Below are positions 49,601-53,014 of a stretch of DNA of 64,000 nt, piece by piece. The DNA is taken from the NCBI RefSeq assembly GCF_017591425.1, contig NW_024466599.1, positions 69,792,501 to 69,856,500 on the forward strand, in the 5' to 3' direction. Position numbers and translations under genes: made by a program. Source of the stretch: Ochotona curzoniae. Taxonomy: Eukaryota; Chordata; Mammalia; Lagomorpha; Ochotonidae. The notes beneath the pieces were generated by a model that saw only the letters and a program-made list of their open reading frames with translations, did no database searches and was not told where the DNA came from. Positions within the stretch are counted from its first letter, which is position 1; each line of letters begins with the position of its first letter.

Positions 49601-51804
49601 GACTTACTGAATTAAAAATTTGGGGGGACTGACAGCAGTTTGTTGTTTTTAGCCCTCCACCCTGCAGTAATTCTAATGCACAGTAAATTTTAAAAAACAG
49701 TGATCTAGAAAATGGCTTTTTAGCATTGTGGGGTGAAGGCTGGTGCCTGCAGGACTGGCATTCCATATGGGCACCAGTTTGAGTCCTAAATACTCCATTT
49801 TAATCCAACTCCCAGATATTATGCCTGGAAAAGTAGTGAAAGAGAGCCCAAGTCCTTCAGTCCCTGTACCTATGTGGGAGACACACAAGAAGCTCCTGGC
49901 TCCTGGTTACAGACCATTTGGGGAGTAAGCTAATGGATGGAAAATCTCTCTGTATCTCTTCCAGCCTCCCTGCCCCTATTCTTATTTTGCATTCCAAATA
50001 AGAAAACAAATATTTTAAATAGTAATTTGCATTTCAAATAAATAAATAAATATTTAGAATAAGAAATAATTAAAAAACAGTGAGAAAAGAAGAAGCAATA
50101 ATCAAGAGCAGAGGAACAAATGTATCAGAATTACCCAGGGATATTGGTAAAGATAAAAAAAAGTTGTAGTCCCATGCTACCTCATGAGTCTGGCTCCAGT
50201 GATCTGTATTAGCTCTTAATCTAATCCTGATAAACCAAAATTTAAGGACCACTAGGACCACTGGCCTAGAAATTTACAAGAAGACCATGCTTCTAAGTTA
50301 ATCTCCAATAGCCATCTAGCTACAGTGCTTAAGGAAGTAATATCATAGTCATTATGCCAATAACACCCTCTAAATAGTTCTTGAAAATGCATCATTTATC
50401 TTTTCGTAGGCAGTACTGTCTACAAGTAACATACATGTTTGGGCTGGTTTTTACGTCTACATTCATTCCTACTTTTCCTACTAGCATTCAATCAGTTACT
50501 AAAATAGCTTAGCAGCAATTCCTATTTTTTAAAAAAATCTATTTCACATTCCATTCTATTTTCCTGTGATCATTTAATTGCCCTACTTCTTAAGAGATGT
50601 TTCCCATTCCTTTTAGTTTCCATTTAATTTCCCATTCATTTTTCATCCTACAGTCAACTCTCAAACTTTTTTTGATTCTGTGTTTCCAAAGCTTCCAATG
50701 GGCCAAATACAATTCACTTTTCTTATCCTCATCTTATTTCATTCTCAGAAGTGTCTGGCAATTGACCTTTTTGTAAAACACTTTTCTGCCTTCCAAAACA
50801 ATCTTCACTCCTGAGTTTTCTTCCTACTTCTTTGGTCTCTTCTTACTCAATCCTGGATCCACTTCTCATTCTCTACATTTTTCCAAGGTGATTTTATGGT
50901 TTTAAAACATCATGTATTATGCTTATGTGTTCCAAAAACATACTTCTCTTTTGAGGCACAAACTTACATATTCAACTGCTTACCTGACATTTTTTACTTA
51001 TACTTAACAAGGTCAAAAAAAGAAAAAAATATTTTTCCTTCAGTATTATCCTTCATATTTCTTTTAAAATATTTCCTGTCTTCACAAATACCAGTCTAGC
51101 TTCCTAGTTGTTCATGTCAGACATTTTTTGAACTTCAGTAATAGCAAATGTTAAAAAGTAATTCCTGTGCTCTAAATAGGTTCTTTTGGAGCTCTCATAA
51201 AATGTTTCTTTACAATAAGATCAATTAAGTATATTTTATAGAGATCACTGCTAAGAAACCTAAATAGACTTCATAAAAGTAATTTTCTCCACAAGCCCAA
51301 GTAATATCACAGACATAGCCAAATATTGTATACTATTCACTAAAACTTAAACATATTATTTCACTATGATAGCTATGAACAAAATGAAATAGGGTAAAAA
51401 ATTGTAAGTTTAAAATTGATGATCATTATAAATTTACAAAGTGTTGCCACTTTAGTTAGGTATTTCTTTACTTGGCAAATTTTAGGTCATTGCTAAATAT
51501 CTGTGGTCCTATAGCTAAGTAAAAGACTTCTATTGCAGAATTAATTTATTCATTATTTACAATTCATAAGCTTTTAAGTGAAGGAGAAGGAACTGTTTGC
51601 AGGTTATTTATACTATTATTTGCGAGAAGAAAATACATTTTCCAGTCTTCAGAAAAAAACTAATGTAACATAAGAAGGAAAAACTCACCAATTTTTTCAT
51701 CCAAGCACATAATTTTCTCCTGAGTAAGTTGCAGCTCATATTTTTTCTTAGCAAGGTGTCGCTGAGTATCAGAAAGATCTTTTTCTGTGTTTTCATATAA
51801 AAGT
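3851..51804 (-). CDS. TSGA10: TSGA10, 3' eleven coding exons (partial gene)
   Basis: TSGA10 is a germ-cell-enriched coiled-coil protein of the sperm tail and centrosome region, paralogous to CEP135. In the literature it is cleaved into an N-terminal fibrous-sheath fragment of about 27 kDa and a C-terminal fragment of about 55 kDa that has been reported to bind HIF1A; loss causes acephalic-sperm infertility in men. Eleven minus-strand exons join with GT-AG sites into one frame of 494 residues plus stop, matching human residues 205-698 in order with no net indel. So the window holds roughly the whole C-terminal fragment. The protein is heptad-rich coiled coil until about residue 640, then a basic Ser/Arg/Pro-rich tail with two SPxR-type motifs (SPER, SPDR), ending CYRDF. 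No frameshift or premature stop is seen. The 5' exons and promoter lie beyond 64000. Human residue numbers are from memory. Confidence 0.95.
4015..4480 (+). repeat. Old L1 (L1M-like) 3' end, sense
   Basis: This carries the usual L1M 3' text: CTGTGGTATATTCATACTAC, then GGAATTATATCAACAATAAAAG, then GGGCTTGCCAAGGGATGG-like sequence (split here by position for brevity). Heavily diverged. Confidence 0.6.
4490..4850 (+). repeat. Second old L1 3' end, sense
   Basis: It begins with a fresh copy of the same L1M 3' block (CCTGTGGTATATGCATACAA, GGAATATTACTCAGC) directly after the previous piece. There are therefore two independent or duplicated L1 3' segments in the same orientation. Confidence 0.55.
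4858..5543 (+). repeat. Older C-type SINE split by a nested SINE
   Basis: The left part, 4858-5104, carries the head and body (GGTGCCAGTTCTAGTTCC, CTGCTAATGGACTGGGAGAG, GGGGAGTGATCCAG). The right part, 5442-5543, carries the CT-rich region and the AAATCTTTAAAAATC tail. The minus-strand SINE at 5105-5441 interrupts it. Confidence 0.8.
5105..5441 (-). repeat. C-type SINE nested inside an older SINE
   Basis: Minus-strand copy from TTTTTAAAAAGATTTATTATT to GCACTGGGGCCCC. The flanks AGGATAGAT (left) and AGGACAGAT (right) look like a decayed target duplication of the host SINE, whose sequence resumes after it. Confidence 0.85.
5544..5817 (+). repeat. Young C-type SINE with internal deletion
   Basis: It starts GGGCCCGGCGCAGTGGCAC. 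About 75 bp are missing between GGGAGACCGG and GAGTGAATCATTGG. The direct repeat AAAAATCTTTTTATA (5529-5543 and about 5818-5832) flanks it. It is the third layer of the 4858-5832 SINE stack. Confidence 0.9.
5833..6969 (+). repeat. A-rich old L1 ORF2 remnant (tentative)
   Basis: Strongly A-rich on the plus strand. Phrases such as AAACGGAAAAACCAATAG and CCCTAGAAATTAAAAATTAA fit decayed L1M ORF2 text. It leads into the clearer L1 at 7800-9867. Family assignment is uncertain; a SINE sits inside it at 6262-6545. Confidence 0.35.
6262..6545 (+). repeat. Old, diverged C-type SINE
   Basis: The head is poorly kept. The body (GCTCCTGGGAAAGTAGC, CACGTGGGAGACAGGG), the GTGAACTAGTGGATGGAAG block and TGCCTTTCAAATC identify it. 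Confidence 0.65.
6970..7286 (+). repeat. C-type SINE
   Basis: Full-length intermediate-age copy, from GGGCCTTGCACGATGGCTC through CCCATATGGCAGCTGGTTC to the TAATAAAAAATCTTTTTT tail. Confidence 0.85.
7299..7612 (+). repeat. Young C-type SINE
   Basis: Close to consensus: GGGCCCGGCGCGGTGGCGCA head, CCCGGGATCCCATATGGGC, GAATCATCGGACTGAAG and a tail with (AAT)n. Only 12 bp separate it from the preceding SINE. Confidence 0.92.
8262..8490. repeat. Unassigned insert within L1
   Basis: L1-like text stops near 8260 and resumes near 8515. The material between (GTGAACTAGCCCATTGC ... CCCTGTAAAAATCTGAAAT) does not fit L1 and was not recognised. Limits are approximate. Confidence 0.35.
9105..9410 (+). repeat. 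C-type SINE
   Basis: Moderately young. The head is damaged (AAGGTGGAGGGCTAGTGGC). Small internal deletions occur around CCCGAGTGCCAAAGGCC. The tail is AATAAAAATAAATAAATCTC. Confidence 0.85.
9868..10226 (+). repeat. Old C-type SINE
   Basis: GGAGCACACTGGGCAAAGCC head, GGCATCCCATACAGCACGG, TGCTAATGGTGTGGGAAAGC, and two CT-rich/A-rich tails separated by a short minus-type SINE tail fragment near 10112-10150. It is probably a small nested insertion. Confidence 0.65.
10435..10584 (-). CDS. TSGA10: TSGA10 penultimate coding exon (residues 641-691)
   Basis: Acceptor GCTTTAG/G and donor GAAGA/GTAAGT. It encodes the end of the coiled coil ([12 protein letters not shown]) and the basic tail with [14 protein letters not shown]. 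The donor is preceded by GAAGA, so if the intron is retained the frame reads Glu-Glu-stop immediately (GAA GAG TAA). Confidence 0.96.
10683..10979 (+). repeat. Old C-type SINE with target-site duplication
   Basis: Starts GGGACCACTGTTATGGC and ends AAATAAATCTAAAAAATAAA. The direct repeat TCTAACCCT flanks it (near 10673-10681 and 10979-10987). It lies in the 483-bp intron between two TSGA10 exons and makes up over half of that intron. Confidence 0.85.
11068..11172 (-). CDS. TSGA10: TSGA10 exon (residues 606-641)
   Basis: Acceptor TTGTACAG/G, donor GAAAG/GTAAGT. It begins with the last base of Met606 and ends in a split Arg641. Coiled-coil sequence with [19 protein letters not shown]. 105 nt, so its removal alone would keep frame apart from the split codons. 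Confidence 0.96.
11200..12031. other. Intron, nothing recognised
   Basis: AT-rich at first, more mixed from 11700. No repeat family or exon was recognised. Confidence 0.5.
12032..12090 (+). repeat. Tailless 5' SINE fragment with 15-bp TSD
   Basis: A SINE head of about 29 nt (12047-12075, GGCCCGGCGCGGTGGTGCAA then GTGGTTAA) with no body and no A-tail. It is flanked by AGAAGGAAACTGCAG at 12032-12046 and 12076-12090. It stops inside the A-box region of the tRNA-like head. Confidence 0.85.
12295..12658 (+). repeat. C-type SINE
   Basis: Starts GGGTCCGGCACAGTGGCC. It contains a short tandem duplication of the CACCCTGCACCC segment near 12464. The left flank TAAAATACCAGTAAA reappears as TAAAATACTAGTAAA near 13056-13070, beyond the next SINE. 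So the pair occupies a single target site and the second copy landed in or next to the first one's tail. Confidence 0.88.
12659..12992 (+). repeat. Young C-type SINE in the tail of another SINE
   Basis: Head GGGCCCGGCGCGGTGGCGCA, body near consensus, tail AATAAATCTTTAAAAAAAA. It sits directly on the (AAT)n tail of the 12295 copy, in the same direction. Confidence 0.92.
13535..13737 (-). CDS. TSGA10: TSGA10 exon (residues 539-606)
   Basis: Acceptor TTATACAG/ATG, donor AAAAT/GTGAGT. Long heptad coiled coil starting [18 protein letters not shown] and ending HLCLAENK. The first codon is Met where I recall Arg in the human protein. A second AG six bases into the exon (GGAG/AATGAG) could give an in-frame two-residue shorter form. 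Confidence 0.97.
13738..14780. other. Intron, nothing recognised
   Basis: AT-rich intron sequence with no exon or recognisable repeat. Confidence 0.5.
14785..15680 (-). repeat. Old L1 3' region, antisense
   Basis: Antisense L1M 3' text: GACTGGTTTCCCTCATTTAG, TAATATTCCATTACACAGATG, GCTGCCATGAATAGCTATGC, resuming after a SINE with TTCCTGCTAGCATTAAATGAG. Interrupted at 15255-15546. Confidence 0.65.
15255..15546 (-). repeat. Old C-type SINE in antisense L1
   Basis: AAAAGATTTATTTATTAATT tail, CACCTGCTGGCTCACTTTC, GAAGCCAGGAACTCCATCC, and a degraded head at CAGTGCCACAAAGCACCCC. Confidence 0.75.
15700..16095 (+). repeat. Two partial old C-type SINEs in series
   Basis: 15700-15835 is the right half of one copy (AAGTGGGAGACCTGGATGG to CTCTCTTTGTAAAG). 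15836-16095 is another with a partial head (GAGTGCCTGGATTTGAATCC) to TTTTTAAAAATAAACATTT. Confidence 0.6.
16115..16530 (+). repeat. Unnamed GC-rich element, short copy
   Basis: GC-rich body followed by an AT-rich end. Its last 160 bp or so align with the end of the array at 16880-19890: a CCCCTTTaCCTctCC block, GGGGAAAAAATAATATTAAT, CCCTAATCAGCTATGTAAAG and an A-rich tail. It resembles no repeat I recognise. Confidence 0.5.
16531..16870 (+). repeat. L1 3' UTR remnant (part) and unassigned DNA
   Basis: 16531-16700 has the L1M 3' UTR phrase order (GAGAACAGATTAATGGTTGTC, GAAGGGGTTGTGATGGG). The rest to 16870 is unassigned. Confidence 0.45.
16880..19890 (+). repeat. GC-rich two-level degenerate tandem array
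   Basis: From about 17300 to 19250 a unit of roughly 50-80 bp recurs with heavy divergence: CTGCAGCACC, CACTGGCATG, AGAGCCAGGACTGGG, TGGACCAGGCTGGGCT. A second, longer marker (a CCTGGTAGGGGAA-like start, then an ACTCCTCTGCTAAGCTGCA-like end) recurs near 17415, 17657, 17942, 18330, 18754, 18998 and 19229, a higher-order period of about 230-420 bp. The end (19715-19890) is AT-rich with TCCTAATCAG and TCAATTATGTAAAC and matches the short copy at 16115-16530. No frame stays open, so it is non-coding. It lies in a TSGA10 intron. Identity unknown; a composite retrotransposon with an internal VNTR, or part of a lagomorph L1, are possible. Confidence 0.65.
19891..21076. other. Intron, nothing recognised
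   Basis: AT-rich sequence up to the next TSGA10 exon donor; no repeat confidently named. Confidence 0.5.
21077..21286 (-). CDS. TSGA10: TSGA10 exon (residues 469-538)
   Basis: Acceptor TTGTCCTTGCAG/CAC, donor GAAATG/GTATGT. Exactly 70 codons, phase 0 at both ends, so it could be skipped in frame. Coiled coil from [18 protein letters not shown] to [10 protein letters not shown]. Confidence 0.97.
21287..22194. other. Intron, nothing recognised
   Basis: AT-rich. A 128-residue plus-strand frame at 21815-22201 has no family resemblance and is not called. Confidence 0.5.
22195..22760 (-). repeat. L2-like LINE remnant, antisense
   Basis: The order matches antisense L2 3' text: CACGAAATTTGCAACACTGG, GACTTTCTTGAGTAAAGAAC, TGGACTGAGGTCTGAACAGC, then TTTTTTAACAGG and GATCACTCTGGATATTTCG. 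Very diverged; orientation and family inferred from remembered consensus. Confidence 0.5.
22761..23542. other. Intron, nothing recognised
   Basis: No exon or named repeat. The 3' part (about 23130-23300) has moderate GC but only short frames. Confidence 0.45.
23543..23838 (+). repeat. C-type SINE, left arm of a tail-to-tail pair
   Basis: GGGGCTGGCACATCGCCCC head, CATCCCATATGGGCACTG, GAAGTGAACCAGAAAACGG, and TGCCTTTCAAACAAAAATTT at the joint with the next, opposite SINE. Confidence 0.8.
23838..24120 (-). repeat. C-type SINE, right arm of a tail-to-tail pair
   Basis: Minus-strand copy starting at TATTTACTTGAAAGGCAGAG with CTGCTGGTTCACTCCTCAAA, GCCAGGAGTCATGAGC and AGCAGGGAGCTGGATTG. There is no spacer to the plus copy, so the two form a long inverted repeat. 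Confidence 0.8.
24130..25189. repeat. Duplicated GC-rich block of unknown type
   Basis: A segment near 24300-24390 (ACCCATCCCCAAACCCTGGC, AGATAGCAGAG, CTGCAGCCCTTTGTAG) recurs near 24655-24735 (ACCCCTCCCCCAACCCTAGG, CAGACAGCAAAAAG, CAAGCCTGTAG). That is about a 350-bp offset, hence two diverged tandem units. It runs up to the L1 ORF2 remnant at 25190. Not recognised. Confidence 0.45.
25347..25666 (-). repeat. C-type SINE in L1
   Basis: From TTTTAAGATTTATTTATTTT to GCTACAGCACTGGGCCCAC; full length and fairly young. L1 text continues on both sides (GAATGCAAAAGATTTT / CAAAGGGTTTTTG). Confidence 0.88.
25922..26255 (-). repeat. Old C-type SINE in L1
   Basis: Tail TTTAATTTATTGATCTATTT, AGCAACACCCACAGC, CACGTGGGTGGCAGGGACC, AGCAGGAAGCCAGCG. 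The host L1 resumes at about 26270 with AATAAGAGGAGGCATC. Confidence 0.7.
26801..27090 (+). repeat. Old C-type SINE
   Basis: GTGGCCCAGCACTGTGGCAC head, CTGGGAAGACAGCAGGAG, CAAGCCAGTAGATGGAAG, TTTCTGCCTTCC end. Confidence 0.75.
27175..27330 (-). repeat. Partial old C-type SINE
   Basis: Minus-strand: AACTGATTTGAAAGGCAG tail end, AACAGGAAGCTGGAATTGG, TCCAATAGGAGATGTGCAT. Middle missing. Confidence 0.5.
27368..27726 (+). repeat. C-type SINE, left arm of a tail-to-tail pair
   Basis: GGGCTGGCATGATAGCTTAG head, CACACGGGTGCCAGCTCC, and a C-rich expansion CCCGCCCTCTCCGCCCC, a variant of the usual CT stretch. Ends AAAATAAATAAATTTTTAAA. Confidence 0.85.
27727..27997 (-). repeat. C-type SINE, right arm of a tail-to-tail pair
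   Basis: Minus copy lacking its T-rich tail: CATCCACTGGTTCACTTCCC, CATGGGTGGCAGGGCAC, AGCAGGGAGCTGGATCAG, ending ATGCCAGCCCCCAC. It abuts the plus copy with no spacer. Confidence 0.78.
27998..28330 (-). repeat. Old L1 3' region, antisense
   Basis: Antisense L1M 3' phrases: GTATACAAATGAAACCATGG, TTTTGCTTACGAGGTTCCCC, CATTGTTGTATGAGG, GCACAATATTTCATTTTGCC. Confidence 0.55.
28331..28745 (+). repeat. L2-like LINE remnant, sense
   Basis: AACATGCCCAGAACTGAACC, CACCTAAATTACTGCAACTA, CCACCACGGTTATTCTTAGC and AGAGTAACCCTGTC follow the order of L2 3' consensus as I recall it. Confidence 0.55.
28746..29444. other. Intron, nothing recognised
   Basis: No exon, RNA gene or repeat family recognised. Confidence 0.45.
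29445..29665 (+). repeat. Truncated C-type SINE
   Basis: GAGGTGGTATAGCACACTAA head joined, after an internal loss, to GACTCCTGTGTCCATGTGAG, GGGGAATGAACCAAATG and a (CT)n run. Confidence 0.65.
29900..30420 (+). repeat. Possible LTR-like sequence
   Basis: CATAAAAAGCTGGTAC could be an LTR TATA box, followed about 100 bp on by a pyrimidine-rich region and TCTAACTAAATTTTTGC. This layout recalls a retroviral-type LTR R region, but I cannot name the family or find both ends. Confidence 0.25.
30573..30887 (+). repeat. Young C-type SINE with target-site duplication
   Basis: GGGTCTGGCGGCGTGGCC head with a short deletion after it, body near consensus. Flanks AAAAGTACACCTTTT and AAAAGTACACCATTT. Confidence 0.92.
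31248..31378 (+). repeat. C-type SINE with large internal deletion
   Basis: The head and first 70 bp (GTGGGCCTGGCACAATAACC to GGATGCCAGTTC) are joined directly to the last 55 bp (TGTATATCTGCCTTTCCAAT to TAAATCTTTAAAAAAAG). About 190 bp are missing. Confidence 0.88.
31868..32243 (+). repeat. MLT1-like solo LTR inside L1
   Basis: MLT1 (ERVL-MaLR, non-autonomous LTR element) phrases in order: GGACTAAATTGTGCCCTCC, ATGTTGAAGCCCTAGACCC, AGGTAATTAAGGTTAAAAGG, GGCCATGTGAGAACATAGGA, ATTATGTAAGCCATCAGTTT, ATTGTGGCTGCTCAAAATAG. L1 text is continuous on either side. No internal coding sequence is present. Confidence 0.75.
32750..33036 (+). repeat. Old C-type SINE
   Basis: The tRNA-like head is well kept (GGTCTAGTGGTTAGAATGCC, GGTTCAAATCC box B). 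The right half is diverged, ending ACTTTTCAAATTAAAAAAAG. Confidence 0.75.
33058..33385 (+). repeat. C-type SINE
   Basis: GGGGCCCTGCGTGGTGGCC head, GGAAAGTAGAGGATGACCC, TTGGATGGAAGATCTTCCTC, tail AAATAAAAAATAAATACATC. Confidence 0.88.
33660..34160 (-). repeat. Old L1 3' region, antisense
   Basis: GCCTGGCTTATTTTGTTTAA, CATAATGACTTCTAGTTCC, TATGACTGAATATTAAATC: antisense L1M 3' order. Confidence 0.55.
34401..34670 (+). repeat. Old C-type SINE, left arm of a tail-to-tail pair
   Basis: GGGACTGATATTGTAGG head; GCCAGCATGCCAGCATGCC is a small internal duplication; CTGGCTCCTGGCTTCAGCC; ends in a long (CT)n at 34640-34667. Confidence 0.72.
34671..34905 (-). repeat. Old C-type SINE, right arm of a tail-to-tail pair
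   Basis: ACTGGGCCAGACTGTAGAC, GAGCCTGGAGCTTCCTCTG, AACAGGAAGCTGGACTGG, head at GTGCCACAAGGTC. It joins the plus copy through the shared CT run. Confidence 0.72.
34906..35112 (+). repeat. Partial old C-type SINE
   Basis: Right two-thirds: CCATCTGTTAATGGAAAATC, GACACACATGTGGAAGGC, TAAACCAATGAATGGAAG, TGCCTTTCAAAGAAATC. It may be the displaced 3' part of an older copy split by the minus SINE. Confidence 0.6.
35129..35435 (+). repeat. C-type SINE close to an exon
   Basis: GGGGTTGGTGCCATGTCATA head, GCATCCCATTTGGCACTGG, ACCCATGTGGGAGACCCAG; ends about 97 bp before the edge of the TSGA10 exon at 35532 (intronic, downstream of its donor). Confidence 0.82.
35532..35717 (-). CDS. TSGA10: TSGA10 exon (residues 407-468)
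   Basis: Acceptor TTTGCTTTTTAG/GAA, donor GAGCAA/GTAAGT (consensus). 62 codons, phase 0 at both ends. Acidic/basic coiled coil from [14 protein letters not shown] through [12 protein letters not shown] to SLNREVEQ. Confidence 0.97.
35718..36179. other. Intron, nothing recognised
   Basis: No repeat or exon recognised. Confidence 0.45.
36180..36425 (-). repeat. Old C-type SINE
   Basis: TATTTTTGAAAGAGAGAG, CATCCACTGGTTCAATCTCC, GAGTCTCCCATGTGGGTG, with a diverged head. Confidence 0.6.
36489..36565 (-). repeat. SINE 3' fragment, antisense
   Basis: The T-run, TAAGATTTATTTGTATTGC, AAAGTCAGATATAC and GAGGAAGATCTTCC: only the last 75 bp of a C-type SINE, joined to an opposite-strand copy. Confidence 0.7.
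36566..36800 (+). repeat. Partial old C-type SINE
   Basis: TGCCTGCACTGAGTCCCCAG, ACTAATGTGCCTGGAAGGC, CAGCCTGGCCTAACCC, AAATAAATATATGAATC. Left head missing. Confidence 0.6.
36801..38614. other. Intron, no gene recognised
   Basis: 37500-37720 is loosely L2-like. A 131-residue plus-strand frame at 37722-38117 has no recognisable motif and lies in an intron of an opposite-strand gene; it is not called. Confidence 0.4.
38615..38935 (+). repeat. Old C-type SINE
   Basis: Well-kept head (GTGTGGTAGTTAGGACACTG, GGGCTCAAGTCCTGGCTC), TGCCACGCATGTGGGAGATC, GGGAAATGAATTGGTAG, tail AATACAAATACATAATTTTT. Confidence 0.8.
39325..39635 (-). repeat. Old C-type SINE
   Basis: TTTTATTTATTTATTTGAAT tail, ATCTGATGGTTCACTCCTC, TCCAGGTCTCTCATGTGAG, GTTAGCAGTGAGCTGGAATC. 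Confidence 0.78.
39811..39921 (-). CDS. TSGA10: TSGA10 exon (residues 370-406)
   Basis: Acceptor TTTTCCCATAG/GCA, donor TCTGAA/GTATGT. 37 codons, phase 0 at both ends. Coiled coil [18 protein letters not shown] to KLKNILKSE. Confidence 0.96.
39922..41639. other. Intron, nothing recognised
   Basis: AT-rich intron with no named repeat; unusually repeat-poor for this window. Confidence 0.45.
41640..41900. repeat. Old L1M-type 3' UTR fragment
   Basis: AGATACAGATTTGTAGAAAA, TTATTATTAACACTTTACAC, GGTACATTTGTCACAACTAA, ATATTGATATATTGTTACAT, AAGTCCATATTTTATTTAAA: a familiar old L1 3' UTR phrase set. Orientation not assigned. Confidence 0.5.
42500..42668 (-). CDS. TSGA10: TSGA10 exon (residues 313-369)
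   Basis: Acceptor AATTTGTGGAATAG/A, with a weak pyrimidine tract; donor AACCAG/GTACAC. It starts on the last base of Arg313; 56 full codons from [16 protein letters not shown] to [10 protein letters not shown]. Skipping it alone (169 nt) would break the frame. Confidence 0.96.
42880..43692 (+). repeat. L2-like LINE remnant ending at a splice donor
   Basis: Loose L2 order: CCAAAGGATAAAATCAAGAC, GGCCTCTGCCTGCCGGC, CTCTTACACTTTGGGATCC, and the L2-type end CAAATATTTGTTGAATAGAT at about 43667-43686. Its last bases touch the donor side of the TSGA10 exon at 43696. Confidence 0.55.
43696..43751 (-). CDS. TSGA10: TSGA10 exon (residues 295-313)
   Basis: Acceptor TTTTCAAG/GAA, donor TTCAAG/GTAAAT. 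Only 56 nt: 18 codons [18 protein letters not shown] and two bases of Arg313. The intronic side of its donor lies against or within an old L2 copy. Confidence 0.95.
43752..45396. other. Intron, nothing recognised
   Basis: AT-rich sequence without recognisable repeat or exon. Confidence 0.5.
45411..45768 (-). repeat. Young C-type SINE with expanded A-box
   Basis: Full-length minus-strand copy from TTTTAAGATTTATTTTTATT to GCGCCGGGCCC, flanked by ACATGTTGACTTTT at 45397-45410 and 45769-45782. The head carries six tandem octamers (separate entry). Confidence 0.95.
45714..45761 (-). repeat. Six tandem octamers in a SINE pol III A-box
   Basis: Plus-strand CACTGCGC repeated exactly six times (48 bp), i.e. 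GGCGCAGT in the SINE sense. One copy is the normal TGGCGCAGTGG A-box core of the tRNA-like head; five are extra. Confidence 0.97.
46234..46560 (+). repeat. Young C-type SINE with target-site duplication
   Basis: GGGCCCGGCGCAATAGCATA head, near-consensus body. Flanks AGTAAGTAAATTA (46221-46233) and AATAAGTAAACTA (about 46563-46575). Confidence 0.92.
46561..47837. other. Intron, nothing firmly recognised
   Basis: Moderate GC around 47090-47420 with only short frames; possibly an old L2/MIR-type remnant but not assigned. Confidence 0.4.
47851..48183 (+). repeat. C-type SINE with target-site duplication
   Basis: GGAGCTGGCACACTGGCTC head, CACCCCATATGGGTGCCAG, tail AATAAAAATAAATTTC. AAGTAATCAATC(T/C) flanks it at 47838-47850 and 48184-48196. 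Confidence 0.9.
48481..48635 (-). CDS. TSGA10: TSGA10 exon (residues 243-294)
   Basis: Acceptor TTCATATTTAG/AT, donor ATGAAA/GTATGT. It completes Asp243, then 51 codons from [18 protein letters not shown] to SLGESLAMK. Coiled coil. Confidence 0.97.
48790..49085 (+). repeat. Old C-type SINE
   Basis: GGGGTTAAGTGTTTGATG head, CTTGCTGATGCAGATTTTG, GTGTGGAAGACCTAGAC, GGGGGGGTTAACCAATGG. Confidence 0.65.
49520..49710. repeat. MER5-like hAT remnant
   Basis: AACAGTAGTTTTCAATCTG at one end, CCACCCCAGACTTACTGAAT in the middle, and AGTAATTCTAATGCACAG to AAACAGTGATCTAG at the other: the pattern of a short MER5-type non-autonomous hAT transposon of about 185 bp. Confidence 0.55.
49711..50045 (+). repeat. 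Old C-type SINE
   Basis: GTGAAGGCTGGTGCCTGC, GGCATTCCATATGGGCACC, ACCTATGTGGGAGACACAC; the tail region is duplicated (GCATTCCAAATAAG and GCATTTCAAATAAATAAATA). Confidence 0.72.
50085..50270. repeat. Second MER5-like remnant
   Basis: CAGAATTACCCAGGGATATT, CCAGTGATCTGTATTAGCTC and AAATTTAAGGACCACTAGG resemble MER5-type text; diverged. Confidence 0.4.
50271..51688. other. Intron, nothing recognised
   Basis: AT-rich, T-biased on the plus strand in 50450-51120. No exon or named repeat. Confidence 0.5.
51689..51804 (-). CDS. TSGA10: TSGA10 exon (residues 204-243), most 5' in the window
   Basis: Acceptor AAAATGTTTGCAG/A, donor AAAATTG/GTGAGT. It begins on the third base of Arg204, then 38 codons from [18 protein letters not shown] to IMCLDEKI, and the first base of Asp243. 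No stop in this frame. The preceding exon was not found within the window. Confidence 0.95.
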
Positions 51805-53000
51805 CTGCAAACATTTTAATAAAACTACTTCTGAAATTTTTATGTTAACTTTTAGTATATTAAATAAAAACATTTAAGGATCCTAATAAGATTTCCCTCT
51901 TTTAATGGTTTCATTTTAAAATCAGACAATAGAAAATTCTGAAAACAAATGATAAAAAGGAATCCTTAATCTATCACTCCAACATCCACTACTATTAGTA
52001 TATTTCTTTATTTACATTTTAAAGTTACCATAACTTCAAATTCACATTTTTCACCTTTATTTAATCATTGATATTTTTAGTCTTATTATATAGCCCTCCA
52101 AATAATTAATTTCTGGACTAAAATACTACACAAATAGTAGTAATTTATTTTAAAACTAGTATTTCCCCATATTAGATATTTGGGTTCACTTTATTTTTTC
52201 GCTTTTACTATTAAGTCTGCAATGAACAGAATTTTACTCATTTCTCAAATTCATATTGCGTGTCTATTTTGTACCTAGCGCTAAATGCTGAGGAAGTGTG
52301 GTGAGCTGAGTAGCAATTGGCCCCATTCTCATGGAGTTCATCCTTGAAAGACAAGTAACTCTAGAGTGTGAACCAGAGGATGGAAATTAACTTCCTTTCT
52401 GTCTCTACCTATCACTGTTTTCATATAAATAAAGAAATAATTTTTAAAGATTGTCTAGAATCATGCTGCACAACCAAATCAATTACATGAAATTCTTTGG
52501 GAGTAGGAATTAGGCATTATTTTTATTTTAAAGCTCCTTGTATGATTCCCTTATGTAACCAAGGTTGTTAAGGACCAGTTCTTCACGTCACTTCACATAG
52601 GAGAGCAAAGGTGATAAATTAAAGCAGGTGTTACATGAGGCAACATGTGATTGTGGTTTGACGGCACAAAGTCACTGCCTTCTTAGGACTCTTTTATTCA
52701 CACATAAATGTAAAACTTTTCAGAATACGGTGTGGCTGTTCTTTTATACAATGTCCATTTATACAATGACTTAGTGACCAGTGAAAAGAAGGAATAAGTT
52801 ATCAAGGCACAAAAGCCACAGATGGGCCTTGGACACATACTGTTTAGTGAAAGAAGCCAATATGAAAAATCTACATAATAAATGATCCCACATGTTTGCC
52901 TTAATTTAACCTGTATTTTTTTTCTTTTTCTTTTTGAACCTGTCATTGATACTGTCTCAACACATGTGTTTTGAAAAATTGAACTTGCATTATTTTTAAC
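51805..53000. other. Intron, mostly unassigned
   Basis: AT-rich. 52355-52452 is the 3' end of a plus-strand C-type SINE (GTGAACCAGAGGATGGAAAT, CT stretch, ATAAATAAAGAAATAATTTT). The rest was not recognised. Confidence 0.5.
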
Positions 53001-53014
53001 ATATTGTTTACTCA

